The notes below the pieces were generated by a model. The model had not been told where the DNA came from, ran no database searches, and saw nothing but the letters and a program-made list of their open reading frames with translations. Made by a program: the position numbers and the translations under genes. Positions 33,589 to 40,288 of a stretch of DNA of 40,288 nt are shown piece by piece; the first letter of the stretch is position 1, and every line of letters begins with the position of its first letter. The DNA comes from Shewanella nanhaiensis (GTDB lineage: Bacteria > Pseudomonadota > Gammaproteobacteria > Enterobacterales > Shewanellaceae): positions 1-40,288 of the forward strand of contig NZ_JAHZST010000029.1 in the NCBI RefSeq assembly GCF_019457885.1. The letters run 5' to 3'.

Positions 33589-34887
33589 TTAAGATTTCTT
33601 ACCCCATAGTTCAGCATTGACTTTAGGTAGTTTTTTTCTTTTTTTCTTACCCATTCCCTCAGGTGCTGCCATGGGCTTAACCTCTCTTGATGGGCAATCT
33701 AGTGGGGCTTCCTCATCCGCTTCAAAACCGGTAATCTGCTCACGAACCAACCGAATCTTGTTCTTCTTTTCAATTAGCTTGAAATGTTGATATTCATCAT
33801 GTGAGATCAAAGACAGTGCTAACCCAGCTTCGCCAGCTCGACCACTACGCCCAATGCGGTGCATGTAATCAGAAGGGCTTCTTGGCAGTTCATAATTGAT
33901 AACAACGGGAAGTTTTTCAATGTCGATACCACGAGCCGCAATATCAGTAGCAATCAATACGCTTATCTCGCCACTTTTAAAGCCATCTAACACTCGAGTT
34001 CTACTACCTTGAGATTTATCGCTATGGAAAACTTGTGCACTAACACCCGCTTTCGCCAATTTTTGCTCCAGACGATTACAGGTGTTCTTAGCACTGGCAA
34101 ACACCAGTACCTGACGCCAGTTTCGCTCGTTAATCAGATGAGCTAAAAGAGCGGTTTTACGGTTTTTATTAACGGTATAAACCTGCTGTAGTAAGGTGCT
34201 CTCCTCTGGACTTTCTAAATGAAGCTCAACAGGTGAATTGAGCAAACTATCAGTCAGCTCTTTTACTTCTTCAGGAAAAGTCGCAGAAAAGAGTAAGGTT
34301 TGCTTACGTTTAGGCAGGAGAGCTAAAACTTTCTCTAACTCTTCAGCAAAACCTAAACTTAACATACGATCCGCTTCATCAAGCACCAGATAAGAAGCTT
34401 GAGACAGTTTTATCGCATTACTCGACAGCAAATCTAACAAACGCCCAGGCGTTGCAACGAGCACATCTGCGCCTCCACGAAGCGCCAACATCTGAGTGTT
34501 AACTGAAACCCCACCAAATACAGCTTCAACTTTAACTTTTGGAGTTAAACCTTGAGCATAACTTTTAAAACTTGCCGCTACCTGCTTAGCTAACTCTCGT
34601 GTTGGAACAAGCACGAGTGCCCTTACCATGTTGCCTTTTGCAACAGGTTTATCGCCAACATGTAGATGCTGTAAAATCGGTAAAGCAAATGCAGCCGTTT
34701 TACCTGAACCTGTATTTGCACCACCAAGAAGATCTTTCCCCTTTAATAAGTGAGGGATGCTTTGAGATTGGATCTGTGTAGGAGTTGAATACTCTAGTTC
34801 AGCAATCCGCTGAATAAGTTCAGGAATTAAACCTAATTCGTCAAAGCGTGCAATGTTTGTGGTTTCACAAGAAAGTGAGTGGGCCAT
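33589..34887 (-). CDS. DEAD-box ATP-dependent RNA helicase
   Basis: A 432-residue RhlE-like RNA helicase. All core motifs are visible: Q motif (YSTPTQIQSQSIP), I (ANTGSGKT), Ia (PTRELAKQ), Ib (TPGRLLD), II (VLDEADRM), III (SATF), V (ARGIDIEKLPVVINYELP) and VI (HRIGRSGRAGEAG, with serine for the usual threonine). The C-terminus is basic (GKKKRKKLPK), probably for RNA binding. Which paralogue it is cannot be fixed. A MITE-like element begins directly after its stop. Confidence 0.93.
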   Translation of the reverse strand: MAHSLSCETTNIARFDELGLIPELIQRIAELEYSTPTQIQSQSIPHLLKGKDLLGGANTGSGKTAAFALPILQHLHVGDKPVAKGNMVRALVLVPTRELAKQVAASFKSYAQGLTPKVKVEAVFGGVSVNTQMLALRGGADVLVATPGRLLDLLSSNAIKLSQASYLVLDEADRMLSLGFAEELEKVLALLPKRKQTLLFSATFPEEVKELTDSLLNSPVELHLESPEESTLLQQVYTVNKNRKTALLAHLINERNWRQVLVFASAKNTCNRLEQKLAKAGVSAQVFHSDKSQGSRTRVLDGFKSGEISVLIATDIAARGIDIEKLPVVINYELPRSPSDYMHRIGRSGRAGEAGLALSLISHDEYQHFKLIEKKNKIRLVREQITGFEADEEAPLDCPSREVKPMAAPEGMGKKKRKKLPKVNAELWGKKS

Positions 34888-35027
34888 AGATTCAGGGGGC
34901 TACCATTAAAAAAATATGGGGCGTATTCTACGCTAGTTGCGCCCCCCTTGCGAGGTTTTGCTGATATGTTCGGCCAACGTAAGCCCCATTATGGGTGCTT
35001 TCATAGGTCAGTCAGCACTCAATAAAC

Positions 35028-35597
35028 TCATGACCTACGACTTTCGCCTTCTAGGCTTAACAGTTGCTGTTTCATATTCAAGCCGTAGGCATATCCAGTT
35101 AACTTGCCATTTTTGCCAATCACACGATGACAAGGCACGATAATCGCGATGGGATTAGCCCCATTAGCAGCACCAACCGCCCTCACCGCCTTTGGCCTCT
35201 TGATCTTCTCAGCTATATCGCCATAACTGCAGGTATGACCGTAACTTAGCTCGGTCAAGGCGTGCCATACTTGAGTTTGAAACTCTGTTCCTTTCGGCGC
35301 CAAAGAGACAGTAAACTCCTGACGATCCCCTGAGAAATACTCCTGCAGCTCAGTCTCAAGTTGAGAAAGATGCTGCAAAGCCGACTCAAATAGCTCACCT
35401 TTATCTTCCTTGAGTAACTCAGCCCCCTCTTTGGCTACTCCAAGGTGACTAATGCCAAATCGGTTTGCCTTTATGTGTAACATGCCAACAGGGCTATCTA
35501 CCAACCTATCGGCTATGGGAGTAAGTAGGCGCTTATCCGCCATATACCTTACCTGTGAACCTGATACTTGAACCTCATGCTTATGTGCTTTTTTCAT
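35028..35597 (-). CDS. ogt: Methylated-DNA-protein-cysteine methyltransferase
   Basis: Takes the alkyl group from O6-alkylguanine or O4-alkylthymine onto its own cysteine. The active site is PCHRVIGKNG with C156, and SYGDIAEKIKRPKAVRAVGAANG is the DNA-binding helix region. I use the ATG at 35597, which overlaps the upstream stop as TAATG, giving 189 residues and translational coupling. An in-frame start at 35639 would overlap that gene by 43 bp. It works with the Ada-AlkA fusion encoded before it. Confidence 0.93.
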   Translation of the reverse strand: MKKAHKHEVQVSGSQVRYMADKRLLTPIADRLVDSPVGMLHIKANRFGISHLGVAKEGAELLKEDKGELFESALQHLSQLETELQEYFSGDRQEFTVSLAPKGTEFQTQVWHALTELSYGHTCSYGDIAEKIKRPKAVRAVGAANGANPIAIIVPCHRVIGKNGKLTGYAYGLNMKQQLLSLEGESRRS

Positions 35598-37102
35598 TAT
35601 TCTAAATTCCATAATTGAAAAGTTAAGTAACTCCCCCAAGGAGAGATACTCTGCTCTAATTGCTGCGTGATCGTTTTGTAAGGAGTATCGAGATTTACCG
35701 TTAAGTCAGCTCCGGCTCCCATCAACGCTTCATATCGCTTAAGCACCCTTTTTTTAACGATAAGATCTGAACAGAGTAGAATATTAGGATCGCTTAACCC
35801 TCTCATTTTCGCATAGGCCACAGTCCATGGTCCTATCCCTTTGATATTAAGCCAGTCATCCACAGGTGCATCAGGATATTGACTAACAAACGCCCCAAAA
35901 GCATTAAGGGCTGCTTTTCTGGCTCCCGGCATCTTTAACTCATCTAAACTTGCGCTCGCTATTGCTAGAGGAGTTGGAAATAGGAGAACCTCTCTTCCTG
36001 AAATAGTAAGGCGCTCACCATTTTCCTCTACTAATCGATTAAGCAATTTAGTGGCCTGAACCACACTTACCTGTTGGCCTAGAATCGCCCTACAACCTGC
36101 TTCAAATGCAGACCAAGTACCTGGCAACCTTAGGCCATCTACAATCAAGTTTTTAATAATATCGATCGAAGATAGACTCGTTTGAATTTGAAACATATCA
36201 GCGTCGAGATCTAACACACGCTTTATTTGCGCTACCACCTCACTTAATACAGGTAAAGCTTGGGGATCGGCTAGATGAATAGTGACATTAAATCTATGCT
36301 TCACTTCATCATGCTTAGCCTCAAAAAAGCCTTTCACTTGTCCAATTTGAAAGCTACGACTATAACCTTCTAAGCCAGCTTCCCACTCCATTCCTTCGAC
36401 CATTCTTAACCGGTAAAAATCCAGCTGCTTTTGCCAATTAAGCGGTGGTCGATAGCTGAAGTGCATAGATAATCGTATTCCGCTCCCTTCATCACTCAAC
36501 TCGTTTTGGTGCGAGCCGCGGCTTTTGCGCAGTGCAGAAGGCGTTAAAGCTAACGTTTGCTGAAAAACCTCATTAAAGCGTCTGATGCTAGTAAATCCGG
36601 CCGCCAGTCCAACTTGCGTCATCGACAAATCTGTCTGATGTAACAGTTGTTTAGCAAACATCAATTGGCGAAACTGCGCATATTTGTTTGGAGATGTCCC
36701 CACCTTATCAACGAAGAGTTTTCTTAAGTATCGGCTGGTGATCCCTAACTTCTGCGCCAGTGACTCTAATGAGCCAGAGTTATCACCAAAAAGAAATCCG
36801 TCATCGATTAGTGATAAGGCTCGTTCGACCGTCGTATCTGTGCCTTTCCATGCAAAAGATCCAGGTGCGCTGTCAGGCCTGCAACGTAAACAAGGTCTAA
36901 GCCCAGCGTTGGCAGCCTCTATAGCCGTCGAAAAATAGCGAACATTCTTCTCCTTTGGCGGTGTAGCCGGACAAATTGAGCGGCAAAAGATCCCTGTCGT
37001 TAGTACACCAATAAAAAAAACACCATCAAAACGAGGATCTCTAGCCAACCTTGCTCTTCGACAAGACTCATCCGTTAACATCCTCTCAGGTTCAGAACAC
37101 AT
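35597..37102 (-). CDS. Ada-AlkA fusion: methyl-sensing regulator and DNA glycosylase
   Basis: A 501-residue protein with three parts. Residues 10-80 are the Ada zinc/methyl-acceptor domain with C40, C44, C71 and C74 (FCRSICPA, CLRCRP). Residues 85-195 are an AraC-type helix-turn-helix. Residues 205-501 are AlkA, a 3-methyladenine DNA glycosylase, with the hairpin LNIKGIGPWTVAYAKMRG and a catalytic aspartate near D446 (LLCSDLIVKK). The fusion lets a methyl-phosphotriester sensor control alkylation repair. The start ATG at 37102 follows AAGGTG; GTG two codons before and an ATG seven codons later are alternatives. The next gene is ogt. Confidence 0.92.
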   Translation of the reverse strand: MCSEPERMLTDESCRRARLARDPRFDGVFFIGVLTTGIFCRSICPATPPKEKNVRYFSTAIEAANAGLRPCLRCRPDSAPGSFAWKGTDTTVERALSLIDDGFLFGDNSGSLESLAQKLGITSRYLRKLFVDKVGTSPNKYAQFRQLMFAKQLLHQTDLSMTQVGLAAGFTSIRRFNEVFQQTLALTPSALRKSRGSHQNELSDEGSGIRLSMHFSYRPPLNWQKQLDFYRLRMVEGMEWEAGLEGYSRSFQIGQVKGFFEAKHDEVKHRFNVTIHLADPQALPVLSEVVAQIKRVLDLDADMFQIQTSLSSIDIIKNLIVDGLRLPGTWSAFEAGCRAILGQQVSVVQATKLLNRLVEENGERLTISGREVLLFPTPLAIASASLDELKMPGARKAALNAFGAFVSQYPDAPVDDWLNIKGIGPWTVAYAKMRGLSDPNILLCSDLIVKKRVLKRYEALMGAGADLTVNLDTPYKTITQQLEQSISPWGSYLTFQLWNLE

Positions 37103-37287
37103 GCTCACAACACCTTACCCATACAATAATTGAGTTTAGGTATCACTTTACTCACTTTAATCTTGTTGAACTAGCGGAAAACGGAACTGAATTTAAAATA
37201 AATAATAACCACAAAAATGCAGCTATTTACTATATGCTAACAAATTGCCCACCTATCGCAGAAATACAACACCAATTGAGGACTTAG

Positions 37288-39117
37288 ATGTTCAAACGAT
37301 TTGAATCATGGATTGATGCCCTCCCCTCCAAAGAGCCTGAACAACCACCAACAGGGGTATATGCTTTTTGCCGCTTTTACACGAAGGGATTTGAACTTCC
37401 ACTTATTTTAATGTCGATATTAACGGCAATACTTGCAGTACTTGAGGTCTCTCTATTTGGCTTTATGGGGCAACTTGTCGATCTATTAATTGCTCACGAT
37501 CCCGACACACTATTTGAAAAAGAGGGTAAAAAGCTGCTCGGTATGACACTGCTCATATTAATCGTCATTCCAGCGCTCGTATTACTTCATGCACTGATTG
37601 TGTACCAAGGTCTGCTAGGTAACTATCCCATGTCTATCAGATGGTTAGCTCATAGGTACTTGCTCAAACAGAGTGTATCTTTTTATCAAAATGATTTTGC
37701 TGGGCGTATCGCAACTAAGGTAATGCAAACCTCAATTGCGGTGCGAGATACTGTAACCAAAATCTTGGATGTACTGGTCTATATCTTAGTCTACTTCATC
37801 TCAATGCTTGTCATGATTGCAGATGCAGATCCCCGCCTTATGGCACCTATGTTTATATGGTTATGTGTCTATATCGGGATCCAGTTTCTCTTCATTCCTA
37901 AGCTTAAAGCCGCTTCTACAGCCCAAGCCGATGCGCGTTCTACCATGACAGGGAGAGTCGTCGACAGTTATACCAACATCACCACGGTCAAACTGTTCTC
38001 TCACACCCAAAAAGAAGCTGAATATGCGCAAGGAAGCATGGAAAGCTTTCTTCATACCGTCTACCGCCAGATGCGATTAGTAACAGGCATTAATGTCAGC
38101 GTGCAGATCATCAACTACCTGCTTGTTTTTGCGATAGCGGCAATATCAATATACCTATGGAGCCACCATGCGATAACAATTGGCGCCATCACCATCGCAG
38201 TTAGTCTTTCACTCAGACTTAATGGCATGTCTCAATGGATCATGTGGGAGATAAGCTCACTATTTGAAAATATTGGTACTGTCGCAGATGGTGTCAATAC
38301 ATTATCAAAACCAACAGAGATACAAGATATAGAAAATGCAGAGAAGCTTAAGGTATCACATGGGGCTATCGACTTTAGACAGATAAGTTTTCACTACGGC
38401 GAAGATAGCGGCGTCATCGAGAAGCTGGATCTCAATATTAAACCAGGAGAAAAAGTAGGTTTAGTTGGCCGCTCTGGCGCAGGAAAATCAACCTTAGTGA
38501 ATTTGTTAATGCGCTTTTATGATGTAGAAAAAGGGACAATTGAGATTGATGGGCAAGACATTAAGCGGGTACAACAAGACTCACTGCGTGCCAATATAGG
38601 CATGGTAACTCAGGATACCTCCCTACTTCACCGCTCAATTCGTGACAATATTCTCTATGGTAACCCAGAGGCTAGTGATGAGGCTCTTCAAAGTGCCATA
38701 ACAAACTCTCAATCATATGACTTTATCCAATCACTAAGCGATCCTGAAGGAAACCAAGGACTCGATGCACAAGTTGGAGAAAGAGGCGTTAAGCTCTCTG
38801 GCGGACAGCGCCAGCGAATCGCAATTGCACGGGTTCTTTTAAAGAATGCCCCTATTTTGTTACTCGATGAAGCCACATCAGCACTGGATTCTGAAGTTGA
38901 GGCCGCCATTCAGGAAAGTTTATACAAGCTAATGGAGGGAAAAACGGTAATAGCGATAGCACATAGGCTTTCCACTATCGCAGCAATGGACAGACTAATC
39001 GTGTTAGACCAAGGAAATATCGTTGAGCAAGGTACTCACTTAGAGTTAATTGCATCGGGTGGGATCTATGCTCAGCTTTGGGCTCATCAAACAGGTGGTT
39101 TCCTAGGTATAGATTAA
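37288..39117 (+). CDS. ABC exporter half-transporter
   Basis: A 609-residue fused membrane/ATPase subunit that should work as a homodimer exporter. Hydrophobic segments lie between residues 35 and 330. The ATPase has Walker A GRSGAGKST, Q-loop VTQDTSLL, signature LSGGQRQRIAIAR, Walker B ILLLDEATSALD, and an H-loop in AHRLST. GAGG precedes the ATG. It is divergent from the Ada-AlkA gene. The substrate is unknown; MsbA-like lipid or multidrug export are both possible. Confidence 0.92.
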   Translation: MFKRFESWIDALPSKEPEQPPTGVYAFCRFYTKGFELPLILMSILTAILAVLEVSLFGFMGQLVDLLIAHDPDTLFEKEGKKLLGMTLLILIVIPALVLLHALIVYQGLLGNYPMSIRWLAHRYLLKQSVSFYQNDFAGRIATKVMQTSIAVRDTVTKILDVLVYILVYFISMLVMIADADPRLMAPMFIWLCVYIGIQFLFIPKLKAASTAQADARSTMTGRVVDSYTNITTVKLFSHTQKEAEYAQGSMESFLHTVYRQMRLVTGINVSVQIINYLLVFAIAAISIYLWSHHAITIGAITIAVSLSLRLNGMSQWIMWEISSLFENIGTVADGVNTLSKPTEIQDIENAEKLKVSHGAIDFRQISFHYGEDSGVIEKLDLNIKPGEKVGLVGRSGAGKSTLVNLLMRFYDVEKGTIEIDGQDIKRVQQDSLRANIGMVTQDTSLLHRSIRDNILYGNPEASDEALQSAITNSQSYDFIQSLSDPEGNQGLDAQVGERGVKLSGGQRQRIAIARVLLKNAPILLLDEATSALDSEVEAAIQESLYKLMEGKTVIAIAHRLSTIAAMDRLIVLDQGNIVEQGTHLELIASGGIYAQLWAHQTGGFLGID

Positions 39118-39185
39118 TACTAATCACGATAAAATTATTACCGCTCAGCTTTTATTAAATCTAGCAATCACAACATTCAGGCATA

Positions 39186-39210
39186 AAAAAACCACCTTTC
39201 GGTGGTTTTT
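39186..39210. terminator. Bidirectional terminator, ABC gene and tRNA operon
   Basis: Stem AAAAACCACC (39187-39196)/GGTGGTTTTT (39201-39210) with loop TTTC. T-runs follow on both strands, serving the converging ABC gene and tRNA operon. Confidence 0.92.
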
Positions 39211-39248
39211 ATATTACTGAATCAAAGATTACAGCAACAAGTTTAATA

Positions 39249-39324
39249 TGGTGGAGCCTAGCGGGATCGAACCGCTGACCTCAACACTGCCAGTGTTGCG
39301 CTCTCCCAGCTGAGCTAAGGCCCC
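39249..39324 (-). tRNA. tRNA-Ala (anticodon GGC)
   Basis: 76 nt including encoded CCA. The anticodon stem CAACA/TGTTG encloses CTGGCAG, so the anticodon is GGC. The acceptor stem has the G3-U70 pair that marks alanine tRNA, and the T arm has GGTTCGATCC. Last gene of the minus-strand tRNA operon. Confidence 0.97.
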
Positions 39325-39362
39325 ATTTCACGCACTGGAATAAGCATGAAATTTTGAAATAG

Positions 39363-39438
39363 TGGTATCCCCAAGGGGATTCGAACCCCTGTTACCGCCG
39401 TGAAAGGGCGGTGTCCTAGGCCTCTAGACGATGGGGAC
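39363..39438 (-). tRNA. tRNA-Glu (anticodon TTC), copy 1
   Basis: 76 nt with encoded CCA. Anticodon stem CCGCC/GGCGG around CTTTCAC gives TTC. The acceptor stem starts with a G1-U72 wobble; discriminator is A. It lies 38 bp before tRNA-Ala, outside the regular 179-bp array. Confidence 0.97.
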
Positions 39439-39500
39439 CCGGACATACTGTTTTACTTCCAATATAACGAAGACCTATAAGTCACACTTCAGAAGGCTAT

Positions 39501-39575
39501 TAAAGTGAAACCACCGTGCTGTTCTTAATAAGAATAGCGCGGTGTCCTAGGCATCATCTAGACGATGACACTTTA
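39501..39575 (-). pseudogene. Decayed tRNA-Glu-like copy with a long hairpin
   Basis: Read on the minus strand, the 5' part matches tRNA-Glu (CATCGTCTAGA, then GCCTAGGACACCGC) with a 3-nt net insertion in the D loop. From the anticodon stem on, the sequence diverges and forms a 15-bp hairpin (39511-39525 with 39529-39543, loop AAT). Outer ends TAAAGTG/CACTTTA can also pair. There is no TTC anticodon loop, T arm or CCA, so it is not a working tRNA. Confidence 0.7.
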
Positions 39576-39688
39576 TAAACAAGAGCTAGGACTGCATTAG
39601 ACTCTGCAAAGAGTGAATACTCATTAAACCCTGTAGGCTAAGGTTTAAAGCTTGAATAATCAGACCGAAATCCAACCATTATAAATAG

Positions 39689-39764
39689 TGGTATCCCCAA
39701 GGGGATTCGAACCCCTGTTACCGCCGTGAAAGGGCGGTGTCCTAGGCCTCTAGACGATGGGGAC
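39689..39764 (-). tRNA. tRNA-Glu (anticodon TTC), copy 2
   Basis: Identical in sequence to copy 1 over 76 nt, with encoded CCA; first regular unit of the tandem array. Confidence 0.97.
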
Positions 39765-39867
39765 CCGGACTGCATTAGACTCTGCAAAGAGTGAATACTC
39801 ATTAAACCCTGTAGGCTAAGGTTTAACGCTTGAACAATCAGACCGAAATCCAACCATTATAAAATAG

Positions 39868-39943
39868 TGGTATCCCCAAGGGGATTCGAACCCCTGTTAC
39901 CGCCGTGAAAGGGCGGTGTCCTAGGCCTCTAGACGATGGGGAC
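39868..39943 (-). tRNA. tRNA-Glu (anticodon TTC), copy 3
   Basis: Same 76-nt gene as copy 2, 179 bp further on. Confidence 0.97.
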
Positions 39944-40046
39944 CCGGACTGCATTAGACTCTGTAAAGAGTGAATACTCATCAAACCCTGTAGGCTAAGG
40001 TTTAAAGCTTGAATAATCAGACCGAAATCCAACCATTATAAAATAG

Positions 40047-40122
40047 TGGTATCCCCAAGGGGATTCGAACCCCTGTTACCGCCGTGAAAGGGCGGTGTCC
40101 TAGGCCTCTAGACGATGGGGAC
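40047..40122 (-). tRNA. tRNA-Glu (anticodon TTC), copy 4
   Basis: Same 76-nt gene as copy 2, a further 179 bp on. Its spacer matches that of copy 2 more closely than that of copy 3 (ends ACGCTTGAACAATC). Confidence 0.97.
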
Positions 40123-40224
40123 CCGGACTGCATTAGACTCTGCAAAGAGTGAATACTCATTAAACCCTGTAGGCTAAGGTTTAACGCTTGAACAATCAGA
40201 CCGAAATCCAATCATTATAAAAAG

Positions 40225-40288
40225 TGGTATCCCCAAGGGGATTCGAACCCCTGTTACCGCCGTGAAAGGGCGGTGTCCTAGGCCTCTA
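40225..40288 (-). tRNA. tRNA-Glu (anticodon TTC), copy 5, cut by window end
   Basis: 64 of 76 nt are present, from the CCA end to the D arm. The 5' 12 nt lie beyond the window. Sequence is the same as the other copies. Confidence 0.95.

Larger units (their letters stand above)
39589..40288 (-). repeat. Tandem 179-bp tRNA-Glu array
   Basis: A unit of about 179 bp (76-bp tRNA plus about 103-bp spacer) recurs with periods of 179, 179 and 178 bp, with few base changes in the spacer (for example TTTAAAGC versus TTTAACGC). The array is cut by the window end. Apparent 64-71-codon ORFs on the minus strand across it are artefacts of the repeat. Confidence 0.93.

Noticed and set aside
34937..35143. 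68-codon plus-strand ORF between the helicase and ogt genes
   Set aside because: Overlaps the 3' end of ogt in antisense and has no ribosome site.
39638..40211. Three near-identical ORFs of 64-71 codons on the minus strand
   Set aside because: They run through tRNA-Glu genes and their spacers and repeat because the DNA repeats; no ribosome sites or protein family.

Overview
The window is a gammaproteobacterial chromosome segment that looks like Shewanella, probably a marine member. This is an inference from gene order (trmJ-cysE then iscRSUA-hscBA-fdx-iscX-ndk; queA-tgt-yajC-secD-secF), the sequence style of the proteins, and a palindromic repeat of a type I recall from Shewanella/Vibrio genomes. 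No rRNA is present to settle the species. Most of the window is core housekeeping DNA; there is no prophage, integron, transposase gene or CRISPR array.

Region 1 (1-9.3 kb) is the Fe-S cluster assembly block on the minus strand. trmJ and cysE run into a terminator, followed by iscR with two adjacent IscR type-1 sites, then iscS-iscU-iscA-hscB-hscA-fdx. A terminator-like hairpin sits between fdx and iscX, and ndk follows. suhB is divergent from trmJ. CysE supplies the cysteine pathway, IscS takes sulfur from cysteine, IscU is the scaffold, HscA/HscB release the cluster, and IscR closes the feedback loop.

Region 2 (9.4-15.9 kb) is more accessory: psiE with a CRP-like site, a small PilZ-like protein, an orphan ParA-type ATPase overlapping a ribbon-helix-helix gene, a YecH-like protein, and a BtsS/BtsR-type two-component system followed by a CstA-family transporter. 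The transporter promoter carries two copies of a BtsR-like motif 13 bp apart, so the sensor, regulator and target lie together.

Region 3 (15.9-18.3 kb, minus) holds yaeQ and a small sulfur/siroheme cluster: a DUF2007 zinc-ribbon protein, a rhodanese, and a CysG-type precorrin-2 dehydrogenase whose C-terminus looks like a decayed methyltransferase domain.

Region 4 (18.5-24.4 kb, minus) is queA-tgt-yajC-secD-secF. A second copy of the secF tail lies downstream of the secF stop codon. A 53-codon ORF sits upstream of queA.

Region 5 (24.6-37.1 kb) is mixed: acpH, a periplasmic arylsulfate sulfotransferase, an RluA-type pseudouridine synthase, a hypothetical gene, a Tat-exported GH109-type enzyme, sstT, cheV, a dual-specificity phosphatase, a 267-bp MITE-like element abutting a DEAD-box helicase gene, and a coupled Ada-AlkA fusion/ogt alkylation-repair pair.

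Region 6 (37.3 kb to end) has an ABC half-transporter and, converging on it, a tRNA operon: tandem tRNA-Glu(UUC) genes in a 179-bp repeat, one decayed tRNA-Glu-like copy, and a terminal tRNA-Ala(GGC). The array runs off the window edge.

The best candidates for something not well described are the ParA/RHH pair, the decayed tRNA-Glu hairpin in the tRNA array, the SUMT-remnant siroheme enzyme, and the duplicated secF tail.
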